A DNA stretch of 59,941 nucleotides from Mycobacterium sp. 1554424.7 (GTDB lineage Bacteria > Actinomycetota > Actinomycetes > Mycobacteriales > Mycobacteriaceae), in NCBI RefSeq assembly GCF_001665295.1, contig NZ_LZSE01000137.1, positions 1 through 59,941 on the forward strand. Direction: 5' to 3'. Below the pieces are notes generated by a model. It saw only the letters and a program-made list of their open reading frames with translations. It had not been told where the DNA came from and ran no database searches. Made by a program: the position numbers and the translations under genes. Shown here piece by piece: positions 27,541-37,214 of the stretch (the first letter of the stretch is position 1; each line of letters starts with the position of its first letter).

Positions 27541-30135
27541 TACCTTGTAGACGGCGGCTGCTTGGGTCCGGTTGTTGACGCCGAGTTTGGTCAGGATGGC
27601 TTCCACGTGGTGGGCGGCGGTTCTAGGACTGATGCACAGCTTGGTCGCGATGTTGGCGTCGCTATGGCCGGCGACGAGCAGTGCGAGCACATCACGTTGG
27701 CGCCGGGTCAGCTGGTAAGGGTCGGCCAGGGTGTCGGCGCGCCGCCTGCTGTGGGTGCGCCCACGCAGCTGGGCCAACCGTTGTTGGGCGCGCCGCGTGG
27801 CGGCGCGGGCACCGAGCCCGCGGAAGGTGGTCAGCGCGACCTCCACGGCTTCGATGTCGCCGCTCAGTTGGGCGATGGCAGCGTCGTAGGGGCAACCCAG
27901 TCGGGTCCACTCGGCGGCGGCGGCGAGCCAATCGCCACTGACTTCAAAACGGAACGGGGTGACGCTGTCGACCGCCCCGGGCGGGTCTGGCGTGCCGCCG
28001 GTTAGGTGGGCCCAGCGGCGCAGTGAGCCCGCCAGCCATGGATCGGCCATCACACCGGTCGCGCACTCCAGCCCCTTGTGCGCCTCGGCGCGCGCGGTGT
28101 TGTCATCGCCGGCCAGCCATGCCGCCTCGGCGCGCGCGGCCCACACCGGCCCAAGTCGGAAGAAGTCATCCGGTTCCGTGCAGCCGAGCGCCTCGTCGAG
28201 CAGCGGCCCGACGGGTCGCTGCCCGCGGCGCGCCATGATCAACGCTGCAGTGAGAACCGCCAGAATTCGATGCACCGGGGCCAGCCCGGGCCGGGTCAGC
28301 ACGTGCTCGGCGAGCGCGGCAGCACGGTCCCAATCGCCCTGGTGCAGTTGCACAAGCCCATCGGCGGCGACGGCCAGGAGCTGGAACATGCCCAAGTCGT
28401 GGTCGGCGCAGAACGTAATCGTGTCGGCGATGTAGCCCTCAGTGCGACCCAGCTGATAGTGCAGGGCCGCGAAAACGGACAGGGACGCTCCGATCATCCC
28501 GGCGTGTTCGGCAAGTCCTGGCGTTGCGATCGCGTCGCGCCATACGGCCTCCAACTCGTCCCAACCAGTGTCGCTGCGACACACGGTGGCCACCGCCGCC
28601 GCCCCGCGGGCCCTGATCACGACCGCGCGCAAGCCCAGCTCGTTGCCGAGCGCTACGGCTCGGGCCGCATAGTCTGCGCACGCCGGGTCGTAGGTGTGTG
28701 CCGCCAACACCGCCGCATTGACCAACGCCCAGGCCAGTTCTTCAGACGGGCCGAGCTCTTCGAGCAGCCGCAGAGCTGCCCGCCCGGCCTCGGCGGCCTC
28801 GGTCACGTGGCCCAGCGGCCACAGCACCAGTGACAGCCAGCGCAGGTCGTCGCCCTCTTCGCGCCGGTCGCCCATCTCACGGCGTAGCATGATCGCCGCT
28901 CGCCAGGACGCCGCCGCCTCCTCGACCGACCCGCTGAGGTAGCTGGCGAATGCGTGGCCTTCCAGCCACACGACCTTCTGCTCGCGTGATGCGGTTTCGG
29001 CATGGCGCAGCACCAGCGCGTACAAATCGGCGGCCTGCCGATTGGCGCCGAGCGCTGAGGCCCGCTCGGCGCCCGCCACGCCATGCCGCACGACTTCCTC
29101 GCCATCGCCGGCCTGATCGGCATGAAACGCCAACGCCCCCAACGCCTCCGGCGGGATCGGATCTTCGGCCAGCACAGCCAGCGCGCGGGCATGCAACAGG
29201 CGGCGCTGGTGGTCGGGGATGTGGTTCAACGTGGCGCGGCGGGCCAACTCATGCCGAAACCCCACCGCTGCGCCGTCAGGGACAAGAACTCCCGCGGCCA
29301 AGCATTCGTCCAGCGCCGCGCCCGGACACACCTCGGTAATCACATCCGCATCGATCCACGGACCGCACACCGCGACGGCGTACGCGGTGTCGCGCGCGGC
29401 CGGCGTCAACCGCCCCAGTCGGCCCCACACCGCCTCGGACACGCTGCGCGGCAACGCATTTCCGCTCAAAGCATCGCGGCCGGCGGCCAAGACTTCGGTG
29501 ACAAAAAATGCATTCCCACCGGTGAGCTGGTGCAGCAGCTCGGCGTTCACACCGCTGCCGGCGGCCAGCACCTCAACGGCGCGTCGGCTCAGCGGCCGCA
29601 CCTCGACCCGGGTGGCCGCGGAGCACGTCGCCACATCGCCCAGCGCCACCGCCAACGGGTGGGCGGGCCCGACCTCGTCGTCGCGATACGACACGATCAG
29701 CAGCACCGGCAGGCTACCGATGCGACGGGCCAAGAACCGCAGCAGATCCAGCGTGGCTTCGTCGGCCCAATGCAAATCCTCGATCACACACACCCAGGGG
29801 GGACCCACACCAAGCAGCCGCAACAGGGCCGCGTAAATCGCCTCGGGCTCACCGCGATTGATCACCGTTACGAACCCGGCGGCCTGGTCGGCCGGCAGCT
29901 GGGCCGCCATGTCGATCAGCGGCCCCAACGGCCGCGGCACCGACAGCGGATCACACCAGCCTCGCAACACCTGCACCTTCCGGCGCCACTGTTCGACAAA
30001 CCGGTCGATGACAGCGGTCTTGCCCACCCCGGCCGGCCCCCGCAACAACACCACCTGACCGGCGCCGCCGGCCACGCGCCGACCCAACCCAGCCAACTCG
30101 GCCAGCACCACGTCACGCTCGAGCAGCGTCCTCAC
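27508..30135 (-). CDS. Large ATP-binding LuxR (LAL) transcription regulator
   Basis: About 875 residues from GTG 30135. N-terminal AAA/NACHT-like ATPase with Walker A LRGPAGVGKTAVIDRF and Walker B CVIEDLHWADEATLDLL, a long helical TPR-like middle, and a C-terminal LuxR helix-turn-helix (LTRRQRDVLALLVAGHSDANIATKLCISPRTAAHHVEAILTKLGV, split in two helices). The frame is open to 30372, but those residues come from the repeat and lack homology. LAL proteins typically activate operons for metabolism or secondary products in response to an unknown inducer. Its gene sits between two copies of an inverted repeat placed upstream of PPE and of a small secreted protein, its likely targets. Confidence 0.85.
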   Translation of the reverse strand: MRTLLERDVVLAELAGLGRRVAGGAGQVVLLRGPAGVGKTAVIDRFVEQWRRKVQVLRGWCDPLSVPRPLGPLIDMAAQLPADQAAGFVTVINRGEPEAIYAALLRLLGVGPPWVCVIEDLHWADEATLDLLRFLARRIGSLPVLLIVSYRDDEVGPAHPLAVALGDVATCSAATRVEVRPLSRRAVEVLAAGSGVNAELLHQLTGGNAFFVTEVLAAGRDALSGNALPRSVSEAVWGRLGRLTPAARDTAYAVAVCGPWIDADVITEVCPGAALDECLAAGVLVPDGAAVGFRHELARRATLNHIPDHQRRLLHARALAVLAEDPIPPEALGALAFHADQAGDGEEVVRHGVAGAERASALGANRQAADLYALVLRHAETASREQKVVWLEGHAFASYLSGSVEEAAASWRAAIMLRREMGDRREEGDDLRWLSLVLWPLGHVTEAAEAGRAALRLLEELGPSEELAWALVNAAVLAAHTYDPACADYAARAVALGNELGLRAVVIRARGAAAVATVCRSDTGWDELEAVWRDAIATPGLAEHAGMIGASLSVFAALHYQLGRTEGYIADTITFCADHDLGMFQLLAVAADGLVQLHQGDWDRAAALAEHVLTRPGLAPVHRILAVLTAALIMARRGQRPVGPLLDEALGCTEPDDFFRLGPVWAARAEAAWLAGDDNTARAEAHKGLECATGVMADPWLAGSLRRWAHLTGGTPDPPGAVDSVTPFRFEVSGDWLAAAAEWTRLGCPYDAAIAQLSGDIEAVEVALTTFRGLGARAATRRAQQRLAQLRGRTHSRRRADTLADPYQLTRRQRDVLALLVAGHSDANIATKLCISPRTAAHHVEAILTKLGVNNRTQAAAVYKVETAAGGRRSK

Positions 30136-30176
30136 CGGCCTCTTAGCCTTCCGCCTTGGGACTGTTCGGTTGAGTC

Positions 30177-30255
30177 GAGACCGCGGCGGGCGGCCGTCGA
30201 CGAAAATAGGCAAATTTGCCCATGCGCCGCGGCCAGTCGCCGCCCACACTACGAA
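30177..30255. repeat. Inverted repeat, right copy (LAL promoter side)
   Basis: Partner of 27461-27540. GGCAAATTTGCC is at 30209-30220, 74 nt before the LAL GTG and about 235 nt before the divergent secreted-protein gene. Relative to PPE and the secreted-protein gene both copies have the same orientation, consistent with a duplicated control region. Confidence 0.9.
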
Positions 30256-30454
30256 CTGAGCGTGCGCGGGCAACTGCTGCGACACCAGCAAAATCCGACA
30301 TCGGTCCAGATGCGGGTAAAAGTCTATCGCCGCGGCGGCCCGTGCACGCCCCTGTTCGCCGGAATAACGCACACCAGATACTCGCCGCGACCCATCTGTC
30401 CAATCGCACGAGGAAGCGTTATGGAACTAGATGTGAAAACCGAAAGGCGCCACC
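30256..30454 (+). promoter_or_regulatory. Upstream region of the small secreted protein gene
   Basis: About 200 nt between the right inverted repeat and the ATG at 30455; no gene recognised. GAAAGGCGCC before the ATG is the likely ribosome-binding site. Confidence 0.4.
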
Positions 30455-30766
30455 ATGAACACCTTTCGCACGCTGAACCGAATCATTACCGGGACGCTGC
30501 TGTCGGGCGGTGTCGCGGTGGCCGGGATAGCTCTGGCCGCGGGCATCGCCGAGGCCTACCCACCCGGTTGCACACAACCCAGCTGTTGGTGTCCAGGGCA
30601 GCCCCTACCCGGACATGTTGTGGGGGATTGGGATATGACTGCGTGCCACGACTGGCACAATCCCCGGCTAATGGACCCGAGTTTGCCGATCGGCGAGGTG
30701 GCACAGGGGCCTATGGAGTGCAATTACGGGCCTGGCTGGCCCCCAAAGCCTCCGTGCAAGGCATAA
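30455..30766 (+). CDS. Small secreted Cys-containing protein
   Basis: 103 residues. Sec-type signal peptide: basic start NTFRTLNR, hydrophobic core TLLSGGVAVAGIALAAG, cleavage site AEA before YPPG. The mature part (about 68 aa) is Pro- and Trp-rich with five Cys (CTQPSCWC, TACHDW, MECNYG) and a final one near KPPCKA. No family recognised with confidence. It diverges from the LAL gene and has a copy of the shared repeat upstream, so it may be a LAL target. Confidence 0.7.
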   Translation: MNTFRTLNRIITGTLLSGGVAVAGIALAAGIAEAYPPGCTQPSCWCPGQPLPGHVVGDWDMTACHDWHNPRLMDPSLPIGEVAQGPMECNYGPGWPPKPPCKA

Positions 30767-30829
30767 CGGCTTGAACGGTCCTCGGTTCATCTTTCCGAGC
30801 GCCGAGCCCACACCATCTGGAGAGTGGAA

Positions 30830-31600
30830 ATGGGCTCGACCACGAATTCGCCGTGGGTGGCGTCGATGAAGACAACTATGGCCGTGACATCGAACGTGCC
30901 GGTTTGGTTGCCAGGCGTGTCGGCGTGTGTGGTCTTCGCTGTCGTGGGCGTGCTGATAAGCCTGCACCCCCGGTTCCGGAATCGCTACACACCGAGACCT
31001 GCAGCGCCAGGCCAACCAACTCTTTTCCAGAGGCGGCCAAGGGGTCCCGCTGTGATGACCACGGATGTCGTGGGCCTCCTGCACTTCAAATCCGCGGCCG
31101 CGTGGCTGGGGGTGATCCCCGGCGTTGTTGTGGCTATCCCCATGATGATCGGACTGCCGCTGCCGATAGCAGTGCCAGCGGCGGCTGCCCCGCTATCGTT
31201 GGCAGCCCTGGCGTACGTGCGCCCGAAACGGGCGGTCCAGGGCTGCGAGGTCGACATATACGGCGCTATCACCCTGATACGCGGTGACGTCAGAATTCCC
31301 TTCGCCCCCAGCCGTTATCGCTACATCCGGATGCACACTACTCAAAGTGGTGCGTCGAACTATCCGAGCATGATGGTGCTCTATCGCGAGACGCGGCCAA
31401 CGATTTGGACATGGCTGGGCAGTGTCCTCTTTCCACGGGTCGATGAGGAGCGCGTCGTCTTGTTCTTCAACCGCTGGCACACTGCGGAAGGCTATTTTGT
31501 CGGACCACGCGACATGGCCGCCCTGTTTTATCAAGCCTGCGTCCGGGCCGGAAGCACGCCCATTGAAACGAACGGGGGCTGGGAGGTTCGCCCGCGATGA
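30830..31600 (+). CDS. Hypothetical membrane protein
   Basis: About 256 residues from ATG 30830 (GGAG 8 nt upstream; GTG 30824 also possible). Hydrophobic segments at LPGVSACVVFAVVGVLIS, LGVIPGVVVAIPMMIGLPLP and PAAAAPLSLAALAYV, then a soluble C-terminal half rich in Arg and aromatics (YRYIRMHTTQ, VLFFNRWHTAEGYFVGPRD). Codon use is less GC-biased than the core genes. No family recognised. Follows the small secreted protein on the same strand. Confidence 0.6.
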   Translation: MGSTTNSPWVASMKTTMAVTSNVPVWLPGVSACVVFAVVGVLISLHPRFRNRYTPRPAAPGQPTLFQRRPRGPAVMTTDVVGLLHFKSAAAWLGVIPGVVVAIPMMIGLPLPIAVPAAAAPLSLAALAYVRPKRAVQGCEVDIYGAITLIRGDVRIPFAPSRYRYIRMHTTQSGASNYPSMMVLYRETRPTIWTWLGSVLFPRVDEERVVLFFNRWHTAEGYFVGPRDMAALFYQACVRAGSTPIETNGGWEVRPR

Positions 31601-31755
31601 ACGCGTCATCCCGCGCACAGACTCCGCATCGTGATCTTGGCGCCAAGCCGGCCGCCGACCCGGCTGCCGCCACGGCAGCGAACGCAAGAATTCTGCAAGT
31701 GGGAGGCCCTCGGCGGTGACGCCAATGCCCCTTTTGTTCCTCGGGATCCGGTCAT

Positions 31756-31777
31756 ATCATCTGGCAATCATCTGGCA
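31756..31777 (+). promoter_or_regulatory. Tandem 11-bp direct repeat before acyl-CoA synthetase
   Basis: ATCATCTGGCA occurs twice back to back, ending 29 nt before the ATG at 31807. The one-helical-turn period suggests an activator or repressor site. Protein unknown. Confidence 0.55.
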
Positions 31778-31806
31778 GAGCCACCTTCGCCCGGCAGAGG
31801 GAATAC

Positions 31807-33690
31807 ATGAACGGTTATCGCGAGCTCTACCAGTCCAGCCTCGATGATCCGGGGGCATTCTGGGCCGGGGCCGCGTCGGCCGTGACATGGATCCGGGCGC
31901 CACGGCGGATCCTCGACGACAGCCGCCCGCCGTTCTACCGCTGGTTTCCCGACGCGGAACTGAACACCTGCGCCAACGCGCTCGACCGACACGTCGATGC
32001 CGGCCGCGGCAGCACGGCGGCGCTGATCTACGACTCACCCGTGACGGGCACGAAGCGCACCTTCTCCTATGCCGAATTGTTGGACTGCACAGCGCGTTTC
32101 GCCGGGGTCCTGCGCGACCTGGGGGTGGGCAAGGGCGATCGCGTGGTCATCTACCTGCCGATGATTCCCGAAGCCGTCATCGCCATGCTGGCGTGCGCGC
32201 GAATCGGCGCCGTACATTGCGTCGTCTTCGGCGGATTTTCCGCGCGCGAACTCGCCACGCGGATCGACAATGCCCGTCCCACGGTGATCGTTTCGGCGTC
32301 GTGCGGCATCGAACCGACCCGGGTCGTGGAGTACAAACCGATGCTCGACGCGGCGATCGACGCCAGCGCCCATCCGCCGCGGCACTGCGTCATCGTCCAA
32401 CGAGACCAGCTGCGCTGCGGCCTTGTCGACGGGCGCGACCACGACTGGGACACGCTGATCGCACGGGCCGAACCGGCGCCTGCCGTCGCCGTCGCCGCGA
32501 CGGACCCGCTGTACATCCTCCACACCTCGGGCACGACGGGGAAACCCAAAGGCGTGATGCGCGACAACGGCGGTCACGCGGTGGCGCTGCTGTGGAGCAT
32601 GCGTCACATCTACGACATCGGCCCCGGCGACGTGTTCTGGGCCGCCTCGGACATCGGCTGGGTCGTCGGGCACTCCTACATCGTCTACGGCCCCCTGCTC
32701 GCGGGCGCCACCACCGTGCTCTACGAAGGAAAGCCGGTCGGAACCCCCGACGCCGGCGCCTTTTGGCGGGTGATCACCGAGCACGGCGTGAAGGCGCTAT
32801 TTACCGCGCCGACGGCCATCCGCGCGATCCGCAGGGACGACCCCGACGGCACCTGGCTGACACCGTATGACCGCGCCAGCTTGCAGTCGCTGTTCTTGGC
32901 CGGGGAGCGGCTCGACCCCGACACGTACCTGTGGGCGTCGGAGAAACTCGGGGTCCGCGTCGTCGACCACTGGTGGCAGACCGAGACGGGCTGGCCGATC
33001 GCGGCCAATCCGGTTGGCGCGGAGGAGCTTCCGGTCAAGATCGGTTCGCCGGGTGTGCCCATGCCGGGCTACCAGGTCGCGATCCTTCAGCCGGACGGCA
33101 CCGGCTGCCCACCCGGCGAGGAGGGGGCGATCTGCCTGGGTCTGCCGCTCCCGCCCGGCACCTTCCGCACGCTGTGGCAGGACGACGCGCGGTACGAATC
33201 GTCATACCTGTGCGAGCATCCCGGCTACTACCTGACCGGCGACGGCGGGTACGTCGACGAGGACGGCTACCTGTTCGTCATGGGCCGCATCGACGACGTC
33301 ATCAACGTGGCCGGCCACCGGCTGTCCACCGGTGCGCTGGAAGCGGTGCTGGCGTCCCATCCCGCCGTGGCCGAAGCCGCGGTCATCGGCGTCGCCGACG
33401 ACATCAGGGGTCAAGTCCCGCGCGGATTCGTCGTCCTGCAGGCCGGATCGTCACGGGACGGACTGGAAGACGAGTTGGTTGCGCTGGTCCGTGACGAGAT
33501 CGGCGCGGTGGCGTGCCTGAAGCGGGTCGACATCGTCGCAGCGCTGCCCAAGACGCGCTCCGGCAAAATCCTCCGCAAGGCGATGCACCGGATCGCGCAT
33601 GGTCACGACGACGAGATGCCCGCCACCATCGAGGATCCCGACGTGTTGCATGCTCTGCGCCCCGTCTTGATGCCGGTGGGGAATCGCTAA
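31807..33690 (+). CDS. Propionyl-/acetyl-CoA synthetase
   Basis: AMP-forming short-chain acyl-CoA synthetase, 627 residues. Motifs: VFGGFSARELATRID (ACS family), P-loop LHTSGTTGKPKGVMRDNGG, DHWWQTETGWPI, GRIDDVINVAGHRLSTG, and the acetylation-sensitive Lys in PKTRSGKILRKAM. The overall pattern (RDNGGHAVAL, DIGWVVGHSYIVYGPLL) resembles PrpE-type propionyl-CoA synthetases more than AcsA. Likely activates propionate or acetate from lipid breakdown. Its stop is 4 nt from that of the convergent tetR gene. Confidence 0.88.
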   Translation: MNGYRELYQSSLDDPGAFWAGAASAVTWIRAPRRILDDSRPPFYRWFPDAELNTCANALDRHVDAGRGSTAALIYDSPVTGTKRTFSYAELLDCTARFAGVLRDLGVGKGDRVVIYLPMIPEAVIAMLACARIGAVHCVVFGGFSARELATRIDNARPTVIVSASCGIEPTRVVEYKPMLDAAIDASAHPPRHCVIVQRDQLRCGLVDGRDHDWDTLIARAEPAPAVAVAATDPLYILHTSGTTGKPKGVMRDNGGHAVALLWSMRHIYDIGPGDVFWAASDIGWVVGHSYIVYGPLLAGATTVLYEGKPVGTPDAGAFWRVITEHGVKALFTAPTAIRAIRRDDPDGTWLTPYDRASLQSLFLAGERLDPDTYLWASEKLGVRVVDHWWQTETGWPIAANPVGAEELPVKIGSPGVPMPGYQVAILQPDGTGCPPGEEGAICLGLPLPPGTFRTLWQDDARYESSYLCEHPGYYLTGDGGYVDEDGYLFVMGRIDDVINVAGHRLSTGALEAVLASHPAVAEAAVIGVADDIRGQVPRGFVVLQAGSSRDGLEDELVALVRDEIGAVACLKRVDIVAALPKTRSGKILRKAMHRIAHGHDDEMPATIEDPDVLHALRPVLMPVGNR

Positions 33691-33694
33691 CCGA

Positions 33695-34345
33695 TCAATT
33701 CGGCGGTATCGCCTTGAGATACAGTGCGCCCCAGATGATTTGAGCCAGGGACTCGGCCAGTTCGGCGTCGTAGGTCCCCGGAGCGCTCGGAAGGTTCTGC
33801 TGGCAGGCGCGTTCGACCATCCAGGTCAGCGCGCTGGCCGTCGCGGTCGGGGGCAACTCGGGACGGATCGAGCCGTCGGCCTGACCGTCCTCGATGACCC
33901 GGGTCACCCGGCCGGTGATCGCCGTCAGCAGATTTCGGTAGGTGGCCCCGACCACGGCGTCGTAGCCGGCCATCTCGTTCAGCGCGACGAGCACCGGTTG
34001 GTGGCGCCGGTAATTTTCGATGATTCCGGCCATGGCCGCGCGGACGTCGTCGGGGTCGTGCCGCCACGCCATGCTCCACCACCGGTCCGCGCTGTCGGCG
34101 AGGTCGGCGAACACCTGGCCGGCCAGGCGGCGCAGCAGGTGGCCCTTGTCCTCGAAGTAGATGTAGAAGCTGGCGCGCGAGATGCCGGCCTCGCCCGACA
34201 GCCGGTCCACGCTGAGCTCGGTGAAACTGGCGCCGTCGCGCATCAGCCGCTCGGTGGCGTCCAGCAGCCGGCGCTCGAGCTGCTCTCGGCGCTGCTGGCG
34301 TTCGTGTTCGCGGTTGGCCTGCGCCTTTCGGGTGACCGACGGCAT
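33695..34345 (-). CDS. TetR family repressor
   Basis: 216 residues. Basic lead (RKAQANREHERQQRREQLERRLLDA), then the TetR helix-turn-helix (RLSGEAGISRASFYIYFEDKGHLLRRL), then a ligand-binding helical domain. Divergent from the P450 gene, with an inverted repeat in the shared promoter, so it very likely controls itself and the P450. TATGCT lies 6 nt before its ATG (leaderless). Confidence 0.9.
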   Translation of the reverse strand: MPSVTRKAQANREHERQQRREQLERRLLDATERLMRDGASFTELSVDRLSGEAGISRASFYIYFEDKGHLLRRLAGQVFADLADSADRWWSMAWRHDPDDVRAAMAGIIENYRRHQPVLVALNEMAGYDAVVGATYRNLLTAITGRVTRVIEDGQADGSIRPELPPTATASALTWMVERACQQNLPSAPGTYDAELAESLAQIIWGALYLKAIPPN

Positions 34346-34374
34346 TCGCCCAGCATAGCCGGGGGTTCAACATA

Positions 34375-34404
34375 TTGACTAGACGTAGTGTCTAATCATA
34401 TTGT
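34375..34404. promoter_or_regulatory. TetR/P450 divergent promoter with operator
   Basis: For the P450: TTGACT (34375-34380), 18 nt, TATTGT (34399-34404). The spacer holds TAGAC-GTAGT-GTCTA (34380-34394), a perfect 5-bp-arm inverted repeat. The same site lies over the -35 zone of the leaderless tetR promoter (-10 TATGCT, rc of 34352-34357). One repressor dimer could block both. Confidence 0.65.
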
Positions 34405-34438
34405 CAAGTGACTGGGGTCATAAGACGGAGGGCCGACG

Positions 34439-35704
34439 ATGACAGTGGCGACCGGGGTGTCCAGCAGCCGTGCGTACGACCCGATCGATCTGTCGTCGCG
34501 CGCATTCTGGTCGACGACCGCGGCGGATCGGGAGCGCTCCTTTGCGGTACTGCGGGCCGAGCGCCCGGTGAGCTGGCATCCCCCCGTCGAGGATGCGCTC
34601 ATGCCCGATCCGGCCGACCCGGGCTACTGGGCGATCACCCGTCGCGCGGACATCGTCACGGTGAGCCGCAACAACGACGTGTTCCGGTCCGGCCACGGAG
34701 TGATGTTCGAGAACATCCCCGTGGAGTTGCTCGAGGCGTCGCAGTCCTTCCTGGCGATGGACCCGCCGCGGCACACCAAGCTGCGCAAGCTCGCCCACGC
34801 CGCCTTCACGCCCAGGCAGGTCCGCCGCATCGAGGAGTCGATCCAGGCGAACGCCAAAACCATCGTCGAAGAGCTCCGGGCGGCCGGCAGCGGTGCCGAT
34901 TTCGTCGACCTCTGCGCCAAGGAGCTGCCCATCCGCACGCTGTCGGACATGGTCGGGATCCCGGAATCCGAGCGGCAGCGCATGGCACATGCCACCGATG
35001 CCATGGTGTCCTGGGCCGACCCCGCCCACCTCGAGGGTCGCCACCCCATGGAGGTGTTGTTCGAGAACCAGACGTATGTGCACCAGGTGGCAGGTGCGCT
35101 GGCCGCCGAGCGCCGCGAGCACCCCGGCGACGACCTGTTCAGCAGCCTGGTCAATGCCGAGGTGGACGGCGATCAGCTGACCGACGCCGACGTGGCGGCG
35201 TTCTTCGTACTGCTCTCGGTGGCGGGCAACGACACCACCCGGCAGACCATCAGCCACGCGATGAAGGCCCTCAGCGACTTTCCCGAGCAGAGGGCATGGC
35301 TGCTAGAGGATTTCGACAACCGCATCGGCGCGGCCGTCGAGGAGTTCATCCGGTGGGCCACGCCGGTCATGACGTTCCGCCGAACGGCGGCAACGGATTT
35401 CGAGCTGGGCGGCCAGCGGATCGCGGCGGGGGAGAAGGTGGTGATGTTCTATGCGTCCGGCAACTGGGACGAAGAGGCGTTCGACCATCCGGAACGCTTT
35501 GATCTGAGCCGCAGTCCCAACCCGCACCTCGGCTTCGGCGGCGGCGGTTTGCACTTCTGCCTGGGCGCCCACGTCGCCCGGGCGCAACTGCGCGCCATCT
35601 TCGGTGAGTTGCTGCGCCAGGTCCCCGGCATCCAGGCGGGCGAGCCGACCTACGTGGCGGGCAACTTCGTCCACGCCGTCCGCAGCATGCCCTGCACCTT
35701 CTAG
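34439..35704 (+). CDS. Cytochrome P450
   Basis: 421-residue bacterial class I P450. Oxygen-binding I-helix AGNDTTR, ExxR-type region VEEFIRWATP, and heme-thiolate loop FGGGGLHFCLGAHVARAQL with the ligand Cys. Sequence style (FLAMDPPRHTKLRKLAHAAFTPRQV) matches the mycobacterial group that includes the cholesterol/lipid hydroxylases CYP124, CYP125 and CYP142; I cannot assign a CYP number or substrate. No ferredoxin gene is adjacent. GGAGGG precedes the ATG. The 3' end overlaps the convergent sir2 stop by 4 nt. Confidence 0.93.
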   Translation: MTVATGVSSSRAYDPIDLSSRAFWSTTAADRERSFAVLRAERPVSWHPPVEDALMPDPADPGYWAITRRADIVTVSRNNDVFRSGHGVMFENIPVELLEASQSFLAMDPPRHTKLRKLAHAAFTPRQVRRIEESIQANAKTIVEELRAAGSGADFVDLCAKELPIRTLSDMVGIPESERQRMAHATDAMVSWADPAHLEGRHPMEVLFENQTYVHQVAGALAAERREHPGDDLFSSLVNAEVDGDQLTDADVAAFFVLLSVAGNDTTRQTISHAMKALSDFPEQRAWLLEDFDNRIGAAVEEFIRWATPVMTFRRTAATDFELGGQRIAAGEKVVMFYASGNWDEEAFDHPERFDLSRSPNPHLGFGGGGLHFCLGAHVARAQLRAIFGELLRQVPGIQAGEPTYVAGNFVHAVRSMPCTF

Positions 35705-36534
35705 AGCGGCGACAGCGCGCCCAGCTCGCACGCCAGCAGCGTCAGCAACTCCGAGCACCCGCCGTCGACCTTCACGGTGGCCAGGTCGTCCCCGCGGGTC
35801 GGGCCCCGGTTGACGATGGCTATCGGGATGCCGAGCGCGGCCGCATGCCGCACGAACCGGTAGCCGGAGAACACGGTCAGCGACGAGCCGGCCACCAGCA
35901 ACGCGTCCGCCTCGTCGACTAACGAATACGCTTCCGCGACAACGTCTTTGGGAACGCTCTCGCCGAAGTAGACGATGTCGGGCTTGAGCATGCCGCCGCA
36001 GCGCGGGCAATCGAGGTAGCGAAACGACGCGGTGTCGGCGATGACGGCGTCGGCGTCGGGGGCCACCGCCAGTCCGCCGACCGCTTCGGCGCGCTCGATG
36101 AAGCCCGGGTTGAGCGCCTCGAGTTGTTCGGCGAGCGCGGCCCGGCTCATCCCATACCGGCAGCTCAGGCACACCACCCGCGCGTAGGTGCCGTGCAGGT
36201 TGATCACGTTCTTGCTGCCGGCCTTGGTGTGCAGCAGGTCGACGTTCTGGGTGATCACCCCGTTCACCACCGTGGCGCGCTCGAGCGCGGCCAGCGCCCG
36301 GTGCCCGGCGTTGGGCGCGGTGTCGTCCATGTGCCGCCACCCGACGTGGTTGCGCGCCCAGTACCGCTGCCGGAACACCGGATCCGAGGTGAATTGGCCG
36401 ATGGTCATGGGATTGCTCGGCGGCGAATCGGGGCCGCGGTAGTCGGGGATGCCCGAGTCGGTGGACATCCCGGCGCCGGTCAGGACCGCGACCCGGCGGC
36501 CGGCGAGCAGCGCGACGAGTTCCGGCGATTCCAC
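35701..36534 (-). CDS. Sir2 family NAD-dependent protein deacylase
   Basis: About 277 residues from GTG 36534. NAD-binding [15 protein letters not shown] (20-34), [12 protein letters not shown], catalytic His in NLHGTYA, a zinc site CLSC...CPRCGG, and [12 protein letters not shown]. Consumes NAD and releases nicotinamide. TACCCT 6 nt upstream of the GTG supports this start (leaderless); the frame runs on to 36600 through a hairpin without homology. Its neighbours upstream on the same strand and beyond (nicotinamidase-like gene, nadE) share the NAD theme. Confidence 0.9.
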   Translation of the reverse strand: MESPELVALLAGRRVAVLTGAGMSTDSGIPDYRGPDSPPSNPMTIGQFTSDPVFRQRYWARNHVGWRHMDDTAPNAGHRALAALERATVVNGVITQNVDLLHTKAGSKNVINLHGTYARVVCLSCRYGMSRAALAEQLEALNPGFIERAEAVGGLAVAPDADAVIADTASFRYLDCPRCGGMLKPDIVYFGESVPKDVVAEAYSLVDEADALLVAGSSLTVFSGYRFVRHAAALGIPIAIVNRGPTRGDDLATVKVDGGCSELLTLLACELGALSPL

Positions 36535-36546
36535 GAGTCCAGGGTA

Positions 36547-36606
36547 GCGAGCGTGCGTGTTCGTCCGCCGACACGCCGAAAAGGCCGGCATTCTGCGCAC
36601 GCTCGC
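36547..36606. terminator. Hairpin between nicotinamidase-like gene and sir2
   Basis: GCGAGCGTGCG (36547-36557) pairs perfectly with CGCACGCTCGC (36596-36606). It lies 3' of the cysteine hydrolase gene and directly upstream of the sir2 -10. Resembles the clpP2/mmuM hairpin (shared core GAGCGTG). Confidence 0.65.
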
Positions 36607-36615
36607 GCCGTAGCG

Positions 36616-37155
<540 letters not shown>

Positions 37156-37214
37156 GCGGTTGGGGATACCCGGCGGCGACGAGTTGACGCCCGACGGGCG
37201 ACAATGGGAGGGCC

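Noticed and set aside
27461-30255. Terminal inverted repeats of a transposon
   Set aside because: No transposase, no target-site duplication seen, and the repeats reach into the regulator 3' end and promoter; a duplicated control region fits better.
29083-30774. 563-aa plus-strand open frame opposite the LAL gene
   Set aside because: The minus strand has Walker and LuxR motifs; this frame has no recognisable domain.
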